A DNA stretch of 64,000 bases. Source: an uncultured Eubacteriales bacterium. GTDB taxonomy: Bacteria > Bacillota > Clostridia > Oscillospirales > CAG-272. Made by a program: the position numbers and the translations under genes. Below the pieces are notes generated by a model. That model worked only from the letters and a program-made list of their open reading frames with translations, had not been told where the DNA came from and searched no databases. Numbering within the stretch: position 1 is the first letter of the stretch; every line of letters begins with the position of its first letter. Below, piece after piece: positions 29,958 through 38,351 of this stretch. Where the stretch lies: the NCBI GenBank assembly GCA_958352145.1, contig CATWNM010000008.1, positions 1 to 64,000 of the forward strand, in the 5' to 3' direction.

Positions 29958-31193
29958 ATGCCTAAAGATAATAGCAATTTTTTTAAACATAAGAAAATTT
30001 GGTCGGAAGTTAAAGATGAACTTCTCGGCTGTTATATGGTTCCATATTTTAACAAAATACTGTCAATGGGTAATCCAATCCTATATGTGGATTGCTTTGC
30101 GGGCAAAGGAAAGTTTGATGATGGCAAGCTTGGCTCTCCACTAACGGCCTTACAGAGTTTGGATAAAAGCATTGAGGCTTATCACGGACGCCATCCGATG
30201 CCTACGGTCGGCATGAAATTCATCGAACTGAACCATTATCAAGATCTTGATGCCAACATTCCTCCTCAACATCGCGGTCGTTGCGAGGTTATTGGAGGTA
30301 AGTTTGAGGATCACATAAAGCCTATCCTTCAAAATGCATTGTCATTAAATCGCACATTAAATGTTTTCCTTTATGTTGATCCATACGGAGTAAAAGTGCT
30401 AAATGCGAATTTATTTGACTCCTTGGCAGTTACTTTCAACACTGCCGAATTATTGATAAACCTAAATTCCTTTGGTTTTATTCGTGAGGCTTGTAGGGTT
30501 AAGAAGGTTGCCTTCCGCGAGAAGGAAGAGGAAATTTTTAGTGACCTCGAAGAGTATGATAGCTCTGTTTTGGACTCTATTCAGGAATTAAATGACATTG
30601 CCGGCGGAGACTATTGGCAAGCAATTATTGATGCATATAGCACAGGAAGGATTGACTGCTATGAGGCAGAAAAGGAATTCTCACAACAGTATAAAAAGCG
30701 CTTGCGAAGAAATTACGCCTATGTTTTGGATATGCCGATTCGTTTGAAAGCCGGTCAGCATCCAAAGTACCGAATGGTTCATGCTACGAACCACCCGGAC
30801 GGTTGTATGTTGATGGCCGATAACATTGCCAAGCGTACAGACCGATTGGTTATTGAAATCCAGAATGCTGGGCAATTAACCTTTATGCCACAGACGGCTG
30901 AAAACGAAATAGTCAGCGAAGATATTTTGATAAATCGGGTCAAATCATTGCTTGAATCCACTCCTACGCCTATTCGTTTAAACAAGTTCTTAGCTGAGTT
31001 CTATAATGAGTACGGTGTGCTCTGCGATATTGCGCGGTTAAGCAGCGGTCGTAGCGGTTCTGTTTTAAAGACACTCGAAAAGGATGGTTACATAGATGTA
31101 CAGCGCACACCGGCTTTTACTGATAAAGGAAAACCCTCAACGTTTTGGCAAGAAGGTAAGGGTAAAACTATCTCACTATGGAAAAGGAGCTAA
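29958..31193 (+). CDS. tcmP: three-Cys-motif partner protein (TcmP-like), methyltransferase-like fold
   Basis: This 411-aa protein resembles the TcmP family, named for its regular pairing with a three-cysteine-motif protein. That partner follows here 5 nt downstream. Residues 43-51 (YVDCFAGKG) look like SAM-binding motif I of a Rossmann methyltransferase, and DPYG at 141-144 looks like motif IV. Residues 330-395 form a likely winged helix (LNKFLAEFYNEYGVLCDIARLSSG) suited to nucleic-acid binding. The motif reading is inference; the family has no established biochemical function known to me. GGAGGAGG precedes the ATG. Its base composition is AT-richer than the core genes. Confidence 0.8.
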   Translation: MPKDNSNFFKHKKIWSEVKDELLGCYMVPYFNKILSMGNPILYVDCFAGKGKFDDGKLGSPLTALQSLDKSIEAYHGRHPMPTVGMKFIELNHYQDLDANIPPQHRGRCEVIGGKFEDHIKPILQNALSLNRTLNVFLYVDPYGVKVLNANLFDSLAVTFNTAELLINLNSFGFIREACRVKKVAFREKEEEIFSDLEEYDSSVLDSIQELNDIAGGDYWQAIIDAYSTGRIDCYEAEKEFSQQYKKRLRRNYAYVLDMPIRLKAGQHPKYRMVHATNHPDGCMLMADNIAKRTDRLVIEIQNAGQLTFMPQTAENEIVSEDILINRVKSLLESTPTPIRLNKFLAEFYNEYGVLCDIARLSSGRSGSVLKTLEKDGYIDVQRTPAFTDKGKPSTFWQEGKGKTISLWKRS

Positions 31194-31198
31194 AAATT

Positions 31199-31957
31199 AT
31201 GGATAATATAACGCGAAAATCTATGCTCTATAAAACGGGCGTGGAATATGGAGATTATACGATGAATCACGTGTTAGGGTGTTCACATGGTTGCCTTTAC
31301 CCTTGCTACGCTTTTCTCATGGCCAAAAGATTTGGCAAGGCGGTAAATTATGAAGAGTGGTGTAAGCCTAAACTTGTGAGCAATACTCTTGAAATCCTTG
31401 ATCGTGAAATACCTCGGCTCAAATCCAAGATTGAGTCTGTTCAGTTATGCTTTACTACTGATCCATTTATGTACGGATACGACGAAATCGGAAAAATGAG
31501 TATAGCTGCAATAAAGAAACTTAATAATGCCGGAATTCGTTGCACTGTTCTCACTAAGGGAATATTGCCCATTGAGTTAGCAAAGTTGTCGGCTGATAAT
31601 GAATATGGAATTACGCTTATATCACTCAATGAAGATTACCGAAAACGAACCGAACCGGGTGCATCGCCCTATGCTGAACGAATTGCGGCCCTTAAAGCTC
31701 TTCACGTTAAGGGATGCAAAACATGGGTAAGTATTGAACCATATCCCACTCCGAATCTTATACAGCAAGATTTAATAGAAATACTAAGTACAGTATCGTT
31801 TGTAAAACGTATTATATTCGGTCGGACGAACTACAACAAGGAGATATCCGCTTTTACAAAGCACAGATCATTTTACAACGAACAGGCTGAAATCGTAGTT
31901 CGATTTTGTAGAGAGCATAACATTGATTACCATATAAAGAATGGAACGATAACTTGA
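31199..31957 (+). CDS. radical-SAM-like protein with C-x3-C-x3-C motif (partner of TcmP)
   Basis: This 252-aa protein has an N-terminal cluster motif GCSHGCLYPCYA with cysteines at 28, 32 and 36. The neighbouring CYA and the later barrel segments (LCFTTDPFMYG, GIRCTVLTKG, KTWVSIEPYP, FGRTNY) match spore-photoproduct-lyase-like and phage Gp37/Gp68-like radical SAM proteins. The usual spacing there is C-x3-C-x2-C; here one residue (Pro35) is extra. Such enzymes use a 4Fe-4S cluster and SAM to generate a radical. The substrate is unknown. The start at 31199 follows AAAAGGAG, which lies at the end of tcmP, so the two are tightly coupled. Confidence 0.78.
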   Translation: MDNITRKSMLYKTGVEYGDYTMNHVLGCSHGCLYPCYAFLMAKRFGKAVNYEEWCKPKLVSNTLEILDREIPRLKSKIESVQLCFTTDPFMYGYDEIGKMSIAAIKKLNNAGIRCTVLTKGILPIELAKLSADNEYGITLISLNEDYRKRTEPGASPYAERIAALKALHVKGCKTWVSIEPYPTPNLIQQDLIEILSTVSFVKRIIFGRTNYNKEISAFTKHRSFYNEQAEIVVRFCREHNIDYHIKNGTIT

Positions 31958-32735
31958 TAAGATCAAACATCAATTGGAAGTTACTCTTTGTATTTAATTT
32001 CGATGGTTCAACTCCCACATCCGAAAAACCGAAAAAATCTTTTTCATGTACCTCTCACAAAAGAATATATCCCGAAAAACCTCGGTATTACCGAGGTTTT
32101 TTGCTGCCTAAAAAGCAGTTTTCATACATGTTAAATTGCAGTTTTCCATTTGCGAGTAGATTTAAACTTTCATATAATAAAATTTTGATATAATATCATA
32201 TCGACGAAGATGAAAAATTCATTTGACCTTTTTTATATGTATTTAAATGCATAGTCAATCGTTTAAATATAATGGCTGGCTTTTTTATTTTTGCTATTAA
32301 GTATGAATTCTTAATTAATAATTTTACTGTGTATAATAAAAGCGGAGTACAAATTGTTTCTGTCTCCGTTTCCTTATCTTATTCAATTTTATTTTATTTT
32401 TTAGTTTTCTTATTTTTGGGTTTAGTATTTTTCGTTCTGCAGGGCAAATTATATTTTAGATTTGGGATTGATTATACAGTTAAAGTATCTCGCTGTTAGA
32501 AGGTTATTGCCTCCATTAGTTTTTTAAATTTTAGATACAAAAGGTTGTTTTATCAGTTGTTTGCAGCTTTTTAATAGGAATAATTGTAACTGCACGGTTA
32601 ATTGTCAGTGGATATGTTTATTTTGTCAAATTTTTTGCATAATAATAGTAAATGACCGTTATGAAACATATTTTTCAGTAAAATCCTTAGCCGTTAGATG
32701 TGCCGATACGGTTTAAGAAAAGAGGAGTATTAATT
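31958..32735. other. AT-rich intergenic stretch without a supported gene
   Basis: Apart from the terminator at 32076-32104, I see no gene in these 780 bases. A 75-codon open frame at 32272-32499 is hydrophobic and AT-driven, with no ribosome site, and is not called. Near 32003-32025 is a short tRNA T-arm-like string (GGTTCAACTCCCACATCC), but no tRNA body precedes it. Confidence 0.5.
32076..32104 (+). terminator. terminator after the TcmP/radical-SAM pair
   Basis: AAAACCTCGGT (32076-32086) pairs perfectly with ACCGAGGTTTT (32090-32100), and more T follows. Confidence 0.85.
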
Positions 32736-33761
32736 ATGGAAAAAATTAAAGCTATTCAGTATGGATGCGGAAAAATGAGCAAATACACATTGCGATATAT
32801 GTATGAGCATGGAGTTCAAATCGTTGGTGCAATCGATATAGATCCTGAAGTGGTCGGTATGGATATTGGTGATTTTGCAGAGCTTGGTGTAAAAACGGGT
32901 GTGATTATCAACAGCAATGCCGACGAAGTCTTGGATAACACCGATGCCGATATCGCAGTTGTTACACTGTTCAGCTTGATTAGTGATTGCTACGAACATT
33001 ATGTTAAATGTCTAAGCCGTGGAATCAACGTCATCACGACCTGCGAGGAAGCTACCTATTGTTGGACGACCGATCCTATACGTGCCAACACTCTTGATGT
33101 TATTGCGAAAGAACATGGCTGTACATTTGTCGGAAGCGGAATGGAGGATACTTTTTGGATAAACATGGTCGGCATGATTGCCGGGAGTTGTAATAGTATC
33201 AAAAAAATCGAAGGCGCAGTAAGCTACAATGTTGAGGATTACGGACTGGCTTTGGCAAAAGCTCATGGGGTAGGATTAAGCGCAGAGGAATTTGAAAATC
33301 AAATTGCACATCCTGAAACGATAGATCCGTGCTATGTATGGAATTCAAACGAAAGCCTTGCCGCAAAGCTTGGACTTACAATTAAAAGCCAGACGCAAAA
33401 GTGTGTTCCGTATTTTAAGGAAGATGATGTGTACTCCTCTACAATGCAACGAACGATTCCTAAGGGAGAGTGTATTGGAATGGCGGCCGTTGTAAAAACC
33501 GAAACATTCCAAGGTCCAATAATTGAAACCAGATGTATAGGCAAGGTATACGGACCCGATGATGGCGATATGTGCGATTGGAAAATCATAGGCGAACCGA
33601 ATACCGAATTTCATGTAGTCAAACCCGCTACAGTTGAGCATACATGCGCAACTATTGTCAACCGCATTCCGAGTGTTTTAAAGGCGCCGTCGGGGTTGGT
33701 AACTGTTGATGAATTAAATGAAATTTCGTATTTAGCCTATCCAATGGAATTTTACTGTTAA
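32736..33761 (+). CDS. NAD(P)-dependent dehydrogenase of the dihydrodipicolinate reductase / 2,4-diaminopentanoate dehydrogenase type
   Basis: This 341-aa protein begins with a Rossmann nucleotide-binding motif ([11 protein letters not shown]) and the pattern [19 protein letters not shown]. Together with [14 protein letters not shown] and [12 protein letters not shown] this is typical of the DapB-like family that includes 2,4-diaminopentanoate dehydrogenase of ornithine fermentation. None of the other ornithine-degradation genes (ora, orr) is nearby, so the substrate is uncertain. The start at 32736 follows AGAGGAG. It stands alone in the island. A hairpin with AAATGCC / GGCATTT ends at 33822-33855 downstream. 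Confidence 0.75.
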   Translation: MEKIKAIQYGCGKMSKYTLRYMYEHGVQIVGAIDIDPEVVGMDIGDFAELGVKTGVIINSNADEVLDNTDADIAVVTLFSLISDCYEHYVKCLSRGINVITTCEEATYCWTTDPIRANTLDVIAKEHGCTFVGSGMEDTFWINMVGMIAGSCNSIKKIEGAVSYNVEDYGLALAKAHGVGLSAEEFENQIAHPETIDPCYVWNSNESLAAKLGLTIKSQTQKCVPYFKEDDVYSSTMQRTIPKGECIGMAAVVKTETFQGPIIETRCIGKVYGPDDGDMCDWKIIGEPNTEFHVVKPATVEHTCATIVNRIPSVLKAPSGLVTVDELNEISYLAYPMEFYC

Positions 33762-34057
33762 TAAAAATAATCAGAGAAACAACAGATTACACCGGATTTT
33801 CAATATCTGATAAAACAATTTAAATGCCGCTGTGTCTCAAGCAGAGATGGCATTTAGGAGGTTGTCGAGCAGGTGCATTATAGCAAGTCTAAAAAATACT
33901 ATTACTACAGATGGTTTTAAGAAAATCTGACACATATTGTTTTTATAAAGGATTTTAAAGTGTTATAAAAAAATGTTTACAATACTTTGTAGTTGATAGT
34001 CAGTCTCAAACCTATGACCTTGTGTATTTTGAATGAGAGACCATGTAGACGTATTGA

Positions 34058-34727
34058 TTGGAGGTCAACACAGACCGAGAGGAGCATGGTAAAAAACCAT
34101 TTGACGATGACAATGAACCGCCCAAGCCAAAGCAACCAAGTAAAAACACATCAAAGAAAAAGCTTAAACGACAAAAGAAAACCGCAAAAATGAAGAAGGC
34201 CATCAAGAGTGCGACAAATCCTGAAAGCGGGATGTTCGTAAAAGGCGACCATAAAAAGCAGTTTGCATATGAAGCCCATACAGATTGCGACCGAAACGGA
34301 TATATTTTGAAACGGGAATAACCTTCAGAAATGTTCATGACAGTGCAGCTTTTAATGATGTATACGACAAAATAACCGAGAGATTTTCTAAAATCGAACA
34401 GGGACGGCTACAAAGAATACAAGAGCAATCCTGCTGTATGCGCAAATTGTCCCACTCGTGAGCTATGCGCAGAATCGCAAAATTGCGTAAAGATTGTACA
34501 GCGGCATATTTGGAAAGAGTATGAGGAGCTTGCCGAGGATGCAAGGCATACCGTTGAATATGCAAAGCTATACGGAAAACGCAAAGAAGCGATGGAACGC
34601 ATTTTTGCGGATTAAGGAAAAACACGCTATGCGTTATACCCATTACAGAGGTCTTGCACAAGTGACAAATTGGGTAAGGCTTAAATTTGCTGCTATGAAT
34701 TTGAAAAAGTTCGCTAAAAGAAAGTAG
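34058..34727 (+). pseudogene. decayed IS1182-type transposase
   Basis: Pieces of one transposase appear in sequence but in different frames. First comes NTDREEHGKKPFDDDNEPPKP and SATNPESGMFVKGDHKKQFAYEAHTD (34058-34318). NVHDSAAFNDVYDKITERF follows (about 34325-34395). Next is GYKEYKSNP...CANCPTRELC...RHIWKEYEELAEDARHT (about 34408-34613), and last KHAMRYTHYRGLAQVTNWV...MNLKKFAKRK (to 34727). The order matches IS1182-family transposases, but the N-terminus is missing, there is an internal deletion near 34395-34408, and there are stops and frameshifts. It cannot be active. I found no clear terminal inverted repeats. Confidence 0.85.
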
Positions 34728-34856
34728 TTGGAGGCTCACCCATTTGATATTCCTTTGATGCTCAGGCTTTTTCTATCCAAAATTCAAAAAACACCTCTTT
34801 TTCAGAAAATACTTGGTATCAATAGATCGATTTCTATAATAGGAACACTGCTTTCT

Positions 34857-35519
34857 TTACAAAAGCCCTACAATACCGATCATTCCCACCATAGCCAGCC
34901 CAAGGCTTGGCATGATGATTCCCGGCAGGTCTTGAAATTTTTTAGGATCAATTTTTCTGAACAACACTCCAATTAAAAGGAATATAACAGAGTTTAACAG
35001 CGCCATCCATTTCGGAACCGTCAGTGCCCCAATAAGAACAGCTACGGCTACACATATATCGGCAATCATCAATATGATGTATGTCAGGAAAAAAGGCGGC
35101 ATAATCGCCTTGTAAAATCCCTCTAACGTGTGATCGGCAAGTTCAAAATTCTTTTCACCGCCGCTCATGATTCTTTTATAAATAACCGCCTGAATACAGA
35201 GAACACTGTGGACAAAGAAACCGCCTACTGCTCCCACATAGCCTGTCACCGCTAAAATAACAGCTAAAGTCGAATGCTCGGCGTAAATCTGATTTACTAT
35301 AGAATAAAATCCAAACCCCACGCCGATAACCTCGACCAGTGCAAAGAGAATAGACGCTTCAAATCTCCACTCTGCCATTTTTGGCCAGTTGCTGTCGATA
35401 TTTTTTGATGTGCCAAGCTTTTTATTTCCCGGTCCTTTCAGGTCAAAGAAAATATCCCCAACGCAACAGAGCAGTCCGCCCGCAAGACCGAATATCGAAA
35501 ACAATAAATTTATGTCCAT
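34857..35519 (-). CDS. polytopic membrane protein, DUF6796-like, function unknown
   Basis: This 220-aa protein has seven predicted membrane helices starting with LLFSIFGLAGGLLCCVGDIFFD. The short loop motif KMAEWRFEASI between helices one and two and the second-half segment MPPFFLTYIILMIADICVAV look conserved. It resembles the DUF6796 group by memory; this is not certain. It is the last gene of a three-gene minus-strand operon (methyltransferase, hydrolase, this gene), 16 nt after the hydrolase, with a GGAGCAGC ribosome site. Confidence 0.7.
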   Translation of the reverse strand: MDINLLFSIFGLAGGLLCCVGDIFFDLKGPGNKKLGTSKNIDSNWPKMAEWRFEASILFALVEVIGVGFGFYSIVNQIYAEHSTLAVILAVTGYVGAVGGFFVHSVLCIQAVIYKRIMSGGEKNFELADHTLEGFYKAIMPPFFLTYIILMIADICVAVAVLIGALTVPKWMALLNSVIFLLIGVLFRKIDPKKFQDLPGIIMPSLGLAMVGMIGIVGLL

Positions 35520-35535
35520 TGCATGCTGCTCCTTT

Positions 35536-36300
35536 TTACAAACAAATATTTTTTATCTTTTCCACCCACTGCTCCGGATAAGACACCAGCAATTCTTCAT
35601 GTTCCATGTCAAACTCGTGTATAACCGGGTCTTTAAAATGCTTTTTATAGCGTGCCAGATACCGCTTTCCCATTTTCTTTGCATAAAAGCAATGCACCGT
35701 TGTACCTGCAACCGATATGTTTTCATGAAGCGGCGTGGTCAGATCAGAAAGAAACTGATTTTGTACGCTTTCTTTTTTGATAAAGGAAAGACCGCCGTTT
35801 CCGATACCGAACATTTTCATAAATTTATTCAGATAAGGCGTCCGCTTTTTCTCCATCGCTCGGCGAAAAATTTTGGGATATTCGCCTGTGCTGACGATCC
35901 TGTGCATAAGCGGAACAGCAACAGCGCATTTAAGTTTTGCTTTTCCCGCTGTGTCCTGATCAAGATTCGAGCTTCCCAAAATCGCATGATTGATATGTAT
36001 ATTTTCTCGTTGAAGCAACAGCCTCACAAAAGAGCCGCCCAGAGAACAGCCGTATGCAGCGTGAATATTCCCGCCGAAATGTTCTCTGATATACTTCTCG
36101 ATTTTCTCCGTTTCGGTCAGCATATCGGGAAAAACAGTGTTTTCCGTTTCATCAAAGCCGTCATAGGACACGCAAAGCAGATGGAAATCCTTTTCAAGCA
36201 GTGGAATTACTTCTCCGAAATTTAATTTCCAGTGGCAATAGGTACCGGGAAGTAGCAGTGTAGCTGGTTTCTCTTGATTTCCAAATCTATATATTTTCAT
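35536..36300 (-). CDS. alpha/beta hydrolase
   Basis: This 254-aa protein has the nucleophile elbow YGCSLGG with Ser86 and a preceding oxyanion-type strand ATLLLPGT. FDMEHEELL near the C-terminus offers the catalytic His. The substrate is unknown. No signal peptide is present, so it is cytosolic. Its start lies 4 nt from the end of the methyltransferase gene, so the two are translationally coupled. Confidence 0.83.
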   Translation of the reverse strand: MKIYRFGNQEKPATLLLPGTYCHWKLNFGEVIPLLEKDFHLLCVSYDGFDETENTVFPDMLTETEKIEKYIREHFGGNIHAAYGCSLGGSFVRLLLQRENIHINHAILGSSNLDQDTAGKAKLKCAVAVPLMHRIVSTGEYPKIFRRAMEKKRTPYLNKFMKMFGIGNGGLSFIKKESVQNQFLSDLTTPLHENISVAGTTVHCFYAKKMGKRYLARYKKHFKDPVIHEFDMEHEELLVSYPEQWVEKIKNICL

Positions 36301-36304
36301 CGCT

Positions 36305-36955
36305 TTATCCTTTTACTTTCCTAATCACACTATGTAGGCGAAACCCTTTCCGCCGTTCAAAGATTTCCAGCTTCAGTCCTGATTCTGAGCAAAACCGCTC
36401 CATATCTTTCTTACCGTAGCAGGCGACATCGCCCTTGCCAATAAGATGAACTAACGGCAGTTCAACTTTATTGACGAGAAATAGTAGTGGCTGCGGCACG
36501 GTCATATCTCGAATAATCAAGCGACCGCCGGGACGAAGTACCCTCTTGCAGCTTCTGAAAAAATCAAATGGATGGGGATAATGATGAAAACTCATGGAGC
36601 AGGTGATCGCATCAAAAGACTCCGCATCAAAAGGCATATTTTCGCAGTCACCGCAGATGAACTTTACGTCAGAAAGCTTTTTGGCCTCCGCTACTTTAAT
36701 CATTTTTGGAGAAAGGTCAATGCCGGTATAATTTATTCCCGGGTGCTTTTCCAAAAGCAGCGATAGTACTGCTCCCGTGCCGCAGCCCGCGTCCAGAACA
36801 TCGGCAAATTCCTCCTTTTCCAGTTCCGCCAGAATATCCGGGTAATCCTTTCTGCACATATTATATACACTGGGATCGTCATTATCAAACTGCATCGCCG
36901 CTTTGTTAAACTCTCGAAGCGTCAGTTCCTTTAATTTTTCCGCTGATTTTGCCAT
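36305..36955 (-). CDS. class I SAM-dependent methyltransferase
   Basis: This 216-aa protein contains motif I VLDAGCGTGAVL, YTGIDLSPKMI (motif II Asp), FICGDCENMPF (motif III), FDAITCSMSFHHYPHP (motif IV) and VLRPGGRLIIRD (motif VI). This is the UbiE/small-molecule methyltransferase plan; the substrate is unknown. The ATG at 36955 is chosen because GGAG lies 8 nt upstream; the ATG at 36961 sits too close to it. It is the first gene of the operon behind the palindromic operator. Confidence 0.87.
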   Translation of the reverse strand: MAKSAEKLKELTLREFNKAAMQFDNDDPSVYNMCRKDYPDILAELEKEEFADVLDAGCGTGAVLSLLLEKHPGINYTGIDLSPKMIKVAEAKKLSDVKFICGDCENMPFDAESFDAITCSMSFHHYPHPFDFFRSCKRVLRPGGRLIIRDMTVPQPLLFLVNKVELPLVHLIGKGDVACYGKKDMERFCSESGLKLEIFERRKGFRLHSVIRKVKG

Positions 36956-37102
36956 TTTCATTTCTCCATTCTTTTTTCTGACTTTACCGGCTCTGCCCAT
37001 ACAAAGGCGAGCAACAATGAAATATTTTGAACACGTACAGACGACAACAAAAGCAAATTGGAAAAGGGCATTTATTGCTTCTTCTCCGACTTTTTCTTTC
37101 TC

Positions 37103-37144
37103 ATTATAAGAGTGTATTCATTTTAGTTAGCTATTGCTAACTAA
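37103..37144 (-). promoter_or_regulatory. promoter with perfect 9-bp palindromic operator
   Basis: On the minus strand a perfect TATAAT (37103-37108) points at the methyltransferase operon. The -35 region is poor and is covered by a perfect inverted repeat, TTAGTTAGC (37123-37131) / GCTAACTAA (37136-37144), with a 4-nt centre. Such repeats are typical operators of TetR- or MarR-type dimeric repressors. No regulator gene is adjacent. Confidence 0.65.
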
Positions 37145-37244
37145 CGCTTGAAAATAAAATAGGATTCAAACCTATACATAATAAATTATACATCTTCCGC
37201 TGACTTTTGTCAATTCTCAAGATGAAAACTCCGAGGGAATTGTC

Positions 37245-37275
37245 CAAAAGCCGTCCGGTTGCCGGACGGCTTTTG
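37245..37275. terminator. bidirectional hairpin terminator
   Basis: A perfect 14-bp stem CAAAAGCCGTCCGG / CCGGACGGCTTTTG has a 3-nt loop. It lies downstream of trhA (minus strand) and marks the return from island to core sequence. Confidence 0.75.
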
Positions 37276-37379
37276 AGCATATATAATATAAAAAGTTAAT
37301 TCCGGTATATAGAGCGGAAAAATAAAGCATCAACGCGCCAGCCGCACAGATGTAAGAGCCGCTGAGTGTGGAATTTTGC

Positions 37380-38033
37380 TTAAAGCACATACAGCATCAC
37401 GGAAAAATAGTGGCAAATAGACCCGGCCAATACAAACAGATGCCAGATAGAATGCATGTACCGGACTGTTTTCATCGCATAAAATACAATTCCGACCGTG
37501 TAACATAAGCCGCCGGCAAGCAGCAGGATAAAGCCTGTGGATGCAAGCGAAGCCAGCACGCTTTTGCTGGCAAAGATGATGCACCAACCCATAGCTACAT
37601 ATAGGATCATTTCAATTTTGCGGAACCGGTCGAGCATAATCGCGTCGAATACGATGCCGGTGATGGCAAGCCCCCAAAGGATGCCGAACAGTGTCCAGCC
37701 GAGCGGGCCGCGCAGCGTGACCAGAAGATACGGCGTGTAGGTGCCAGCGATCAGAAAAAAAATCGTGACATGATCGAAGATACGAAATACGCGCTTCGCT
37801 TTTTCCGGAGCAAGCGCATGATAGAGCGTGGACATTGTATATAAAATGATTAGAGCGGCGCCGAACAGGGTGGCTGCGACTACAGCGTATGCGTCGGCGG
37901 AACGTGCGGCGCGGACTACCATAGTGACCAGCGCGGCGACGGAAAGCCCGGCGCCGATGCCGTGTGTGACAGCGCTGAATATTTCCTCGCCAAGCGTGTA
38001 GCGCTTGCCGTTTTTTCTTAAAATCTCGGACAT
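37380..38033 (-). CDS. trhA: hemolysin III family protein (PAQR-like membrane protein TrhA)
   Basis: This 217-aa protein has seven membrane helices. Family signatures are EIFSAVTHGIGAGLSV with the early His, the ALIILYTMSTLYHAL segment with the second His, FDHVTIFFLIAGTYTP, and HSIWHLFVLAGSICHYFSV with the C-terminal His pair. These proteins are relatives of eukaryotic PAQR receptors and bacterial TrhA, which affects membrane fluidity; true haemolytic activity is doubtful. TTTTGGAG precedes the ATG. A structured leader with an intrinsic terminator lies upstream. Confidence 0.93.
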   Translation of the reverse strand: MSEILRKNGKRYTLGEEIFSAVTHGIGAGLSVAALVTMVVRAARSADAYAVVAATLFGAALIILYTMSTLYHALAPEKAKRVFRIFDHVTIFFLIAGTYTPYLLVTLRGPLGWTLFGILWGLAITGIVFDAIMLDRFRKIEMILYVAMGWCIIFASKSVLASLASTGFILLLAGGLCYTVGIVFYAMKTVRYMHSIWHLFVLAGSICHYFSVMLYVL

Positions 38034-38042
38034 ATATTTACT

Positions 38043-38158
38043 CCAAAATGTTCAGAATCAAAGAATCGAGATGCACAAAAGCATTTTGGTCGGATTATAA
38101 AAATAAAGCCGAGCCTAAACGGGTCTCGGCGATTTTGTATATCTGAATAAAGATATAC
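38043..38158 (-). promoter_or_regulatory. structured 5' leader of trhA with attenuator and ribosome-site hairpin
   Basis: The transcript from the promoter at 38176-38204 would fold as three hairpins, read on the minus strand. First is GTATATC / GATATAC (38137-38158). Next is a terminator-type stem GCCGAG / CTCGGC (38108-38130) followed by TTTATTTTTAT. Last is CCAAAATG / CATTTTGG (38082-38089 with 38043-38050), whose 3' arm contains part of the ribosome site. This is the order expected for a regulated leader, but I do not recognise a riboswitch class. Function is inference. Confidence 0.5.
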
Positions 38159-38175
38159 CAAATTAGAACATCATT

Positions 38176-38204
38176 ATTCTATCATATTTCCGCCTTTTTG
38201 TCAA
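38176..38204 (-). promoter_or_regulatory. sigma-A promoter of trhA
   Basis: On the minus strand, a perfect TTGACA (38199-38204) and TAGAAT (38176-38181) have a 17-nt spacer. It is divergent from the rodA-type promoter 31 nt away. Confidence 0.8.
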
Positions 38205-38234
38205 TAGATTCGCAGACGCCGCGCTCTATGGCGG

Positions 38235-38263
38235 TTGACATTTTTCGCAGGACGGTTTATAAT
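38235..38263 (+). promoter_or_regulatory. consensus promoter of the rodA/ftsW-type gene
   Basis: A perfect TTGACA (38235-38240) and a perfect TATAAT (38258-38263) have a 17-nt spacer. Transcription would begin near 38270, which shows that the coding start must lie further downstream. Confidence 0.82.
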
Positions 38264-38298
38264 AAAAGCAGATGCGGCCTTGGACTTTCAACAGTCGG

Positions 38299-38319
38299 CG
38301 CGCCAACTGGCGCGTTTTT
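38299..38319 (+). terminator. small intrinsic terminator in the rodA-type leader
   Basis: CGCGCC (38299-38304) pairs with GGCGCG (38309-38314) around AACT, and is followed by five T. It lies between the promoter and the GTG start, so it could act as an attenuator. Confidence 0.45.
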
Positions 38320-38351
38320 GGAGGGCATGCGCGCGGAAAAGGAGGCTGTGT

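Noticed and set aside
32003..32025. tRNA T-arm-like string GGTTCAACTCCCACATCC in the island
   Set aside because: No acceptor, D-arm or anticodon arm can be built upstream, and it does not repeat the 3' end of the neighbouring tRNA genes, so it is not supported as a tRNA or attachment site.
32272..32499. 75-codon hydrophobic open frame
   Set aside because: Phe/Leu/Val-rich by AT bias, no ribosome site, no recognisable features.
33990..34058. Possible N-terminal part of the IS1182 transposase
   Set aside because: The frame is interrupted by stops and shows no match to the family N-terminus, so the pseudogene is started at 34058.
35389..36225. 278-codon plus-strand frame opposite the hydrolase gene
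   Set aside because: Composition is not protein-like, and the opposite strand encodes a clear alpha/beta hydrolase with ribosome site and operon context.
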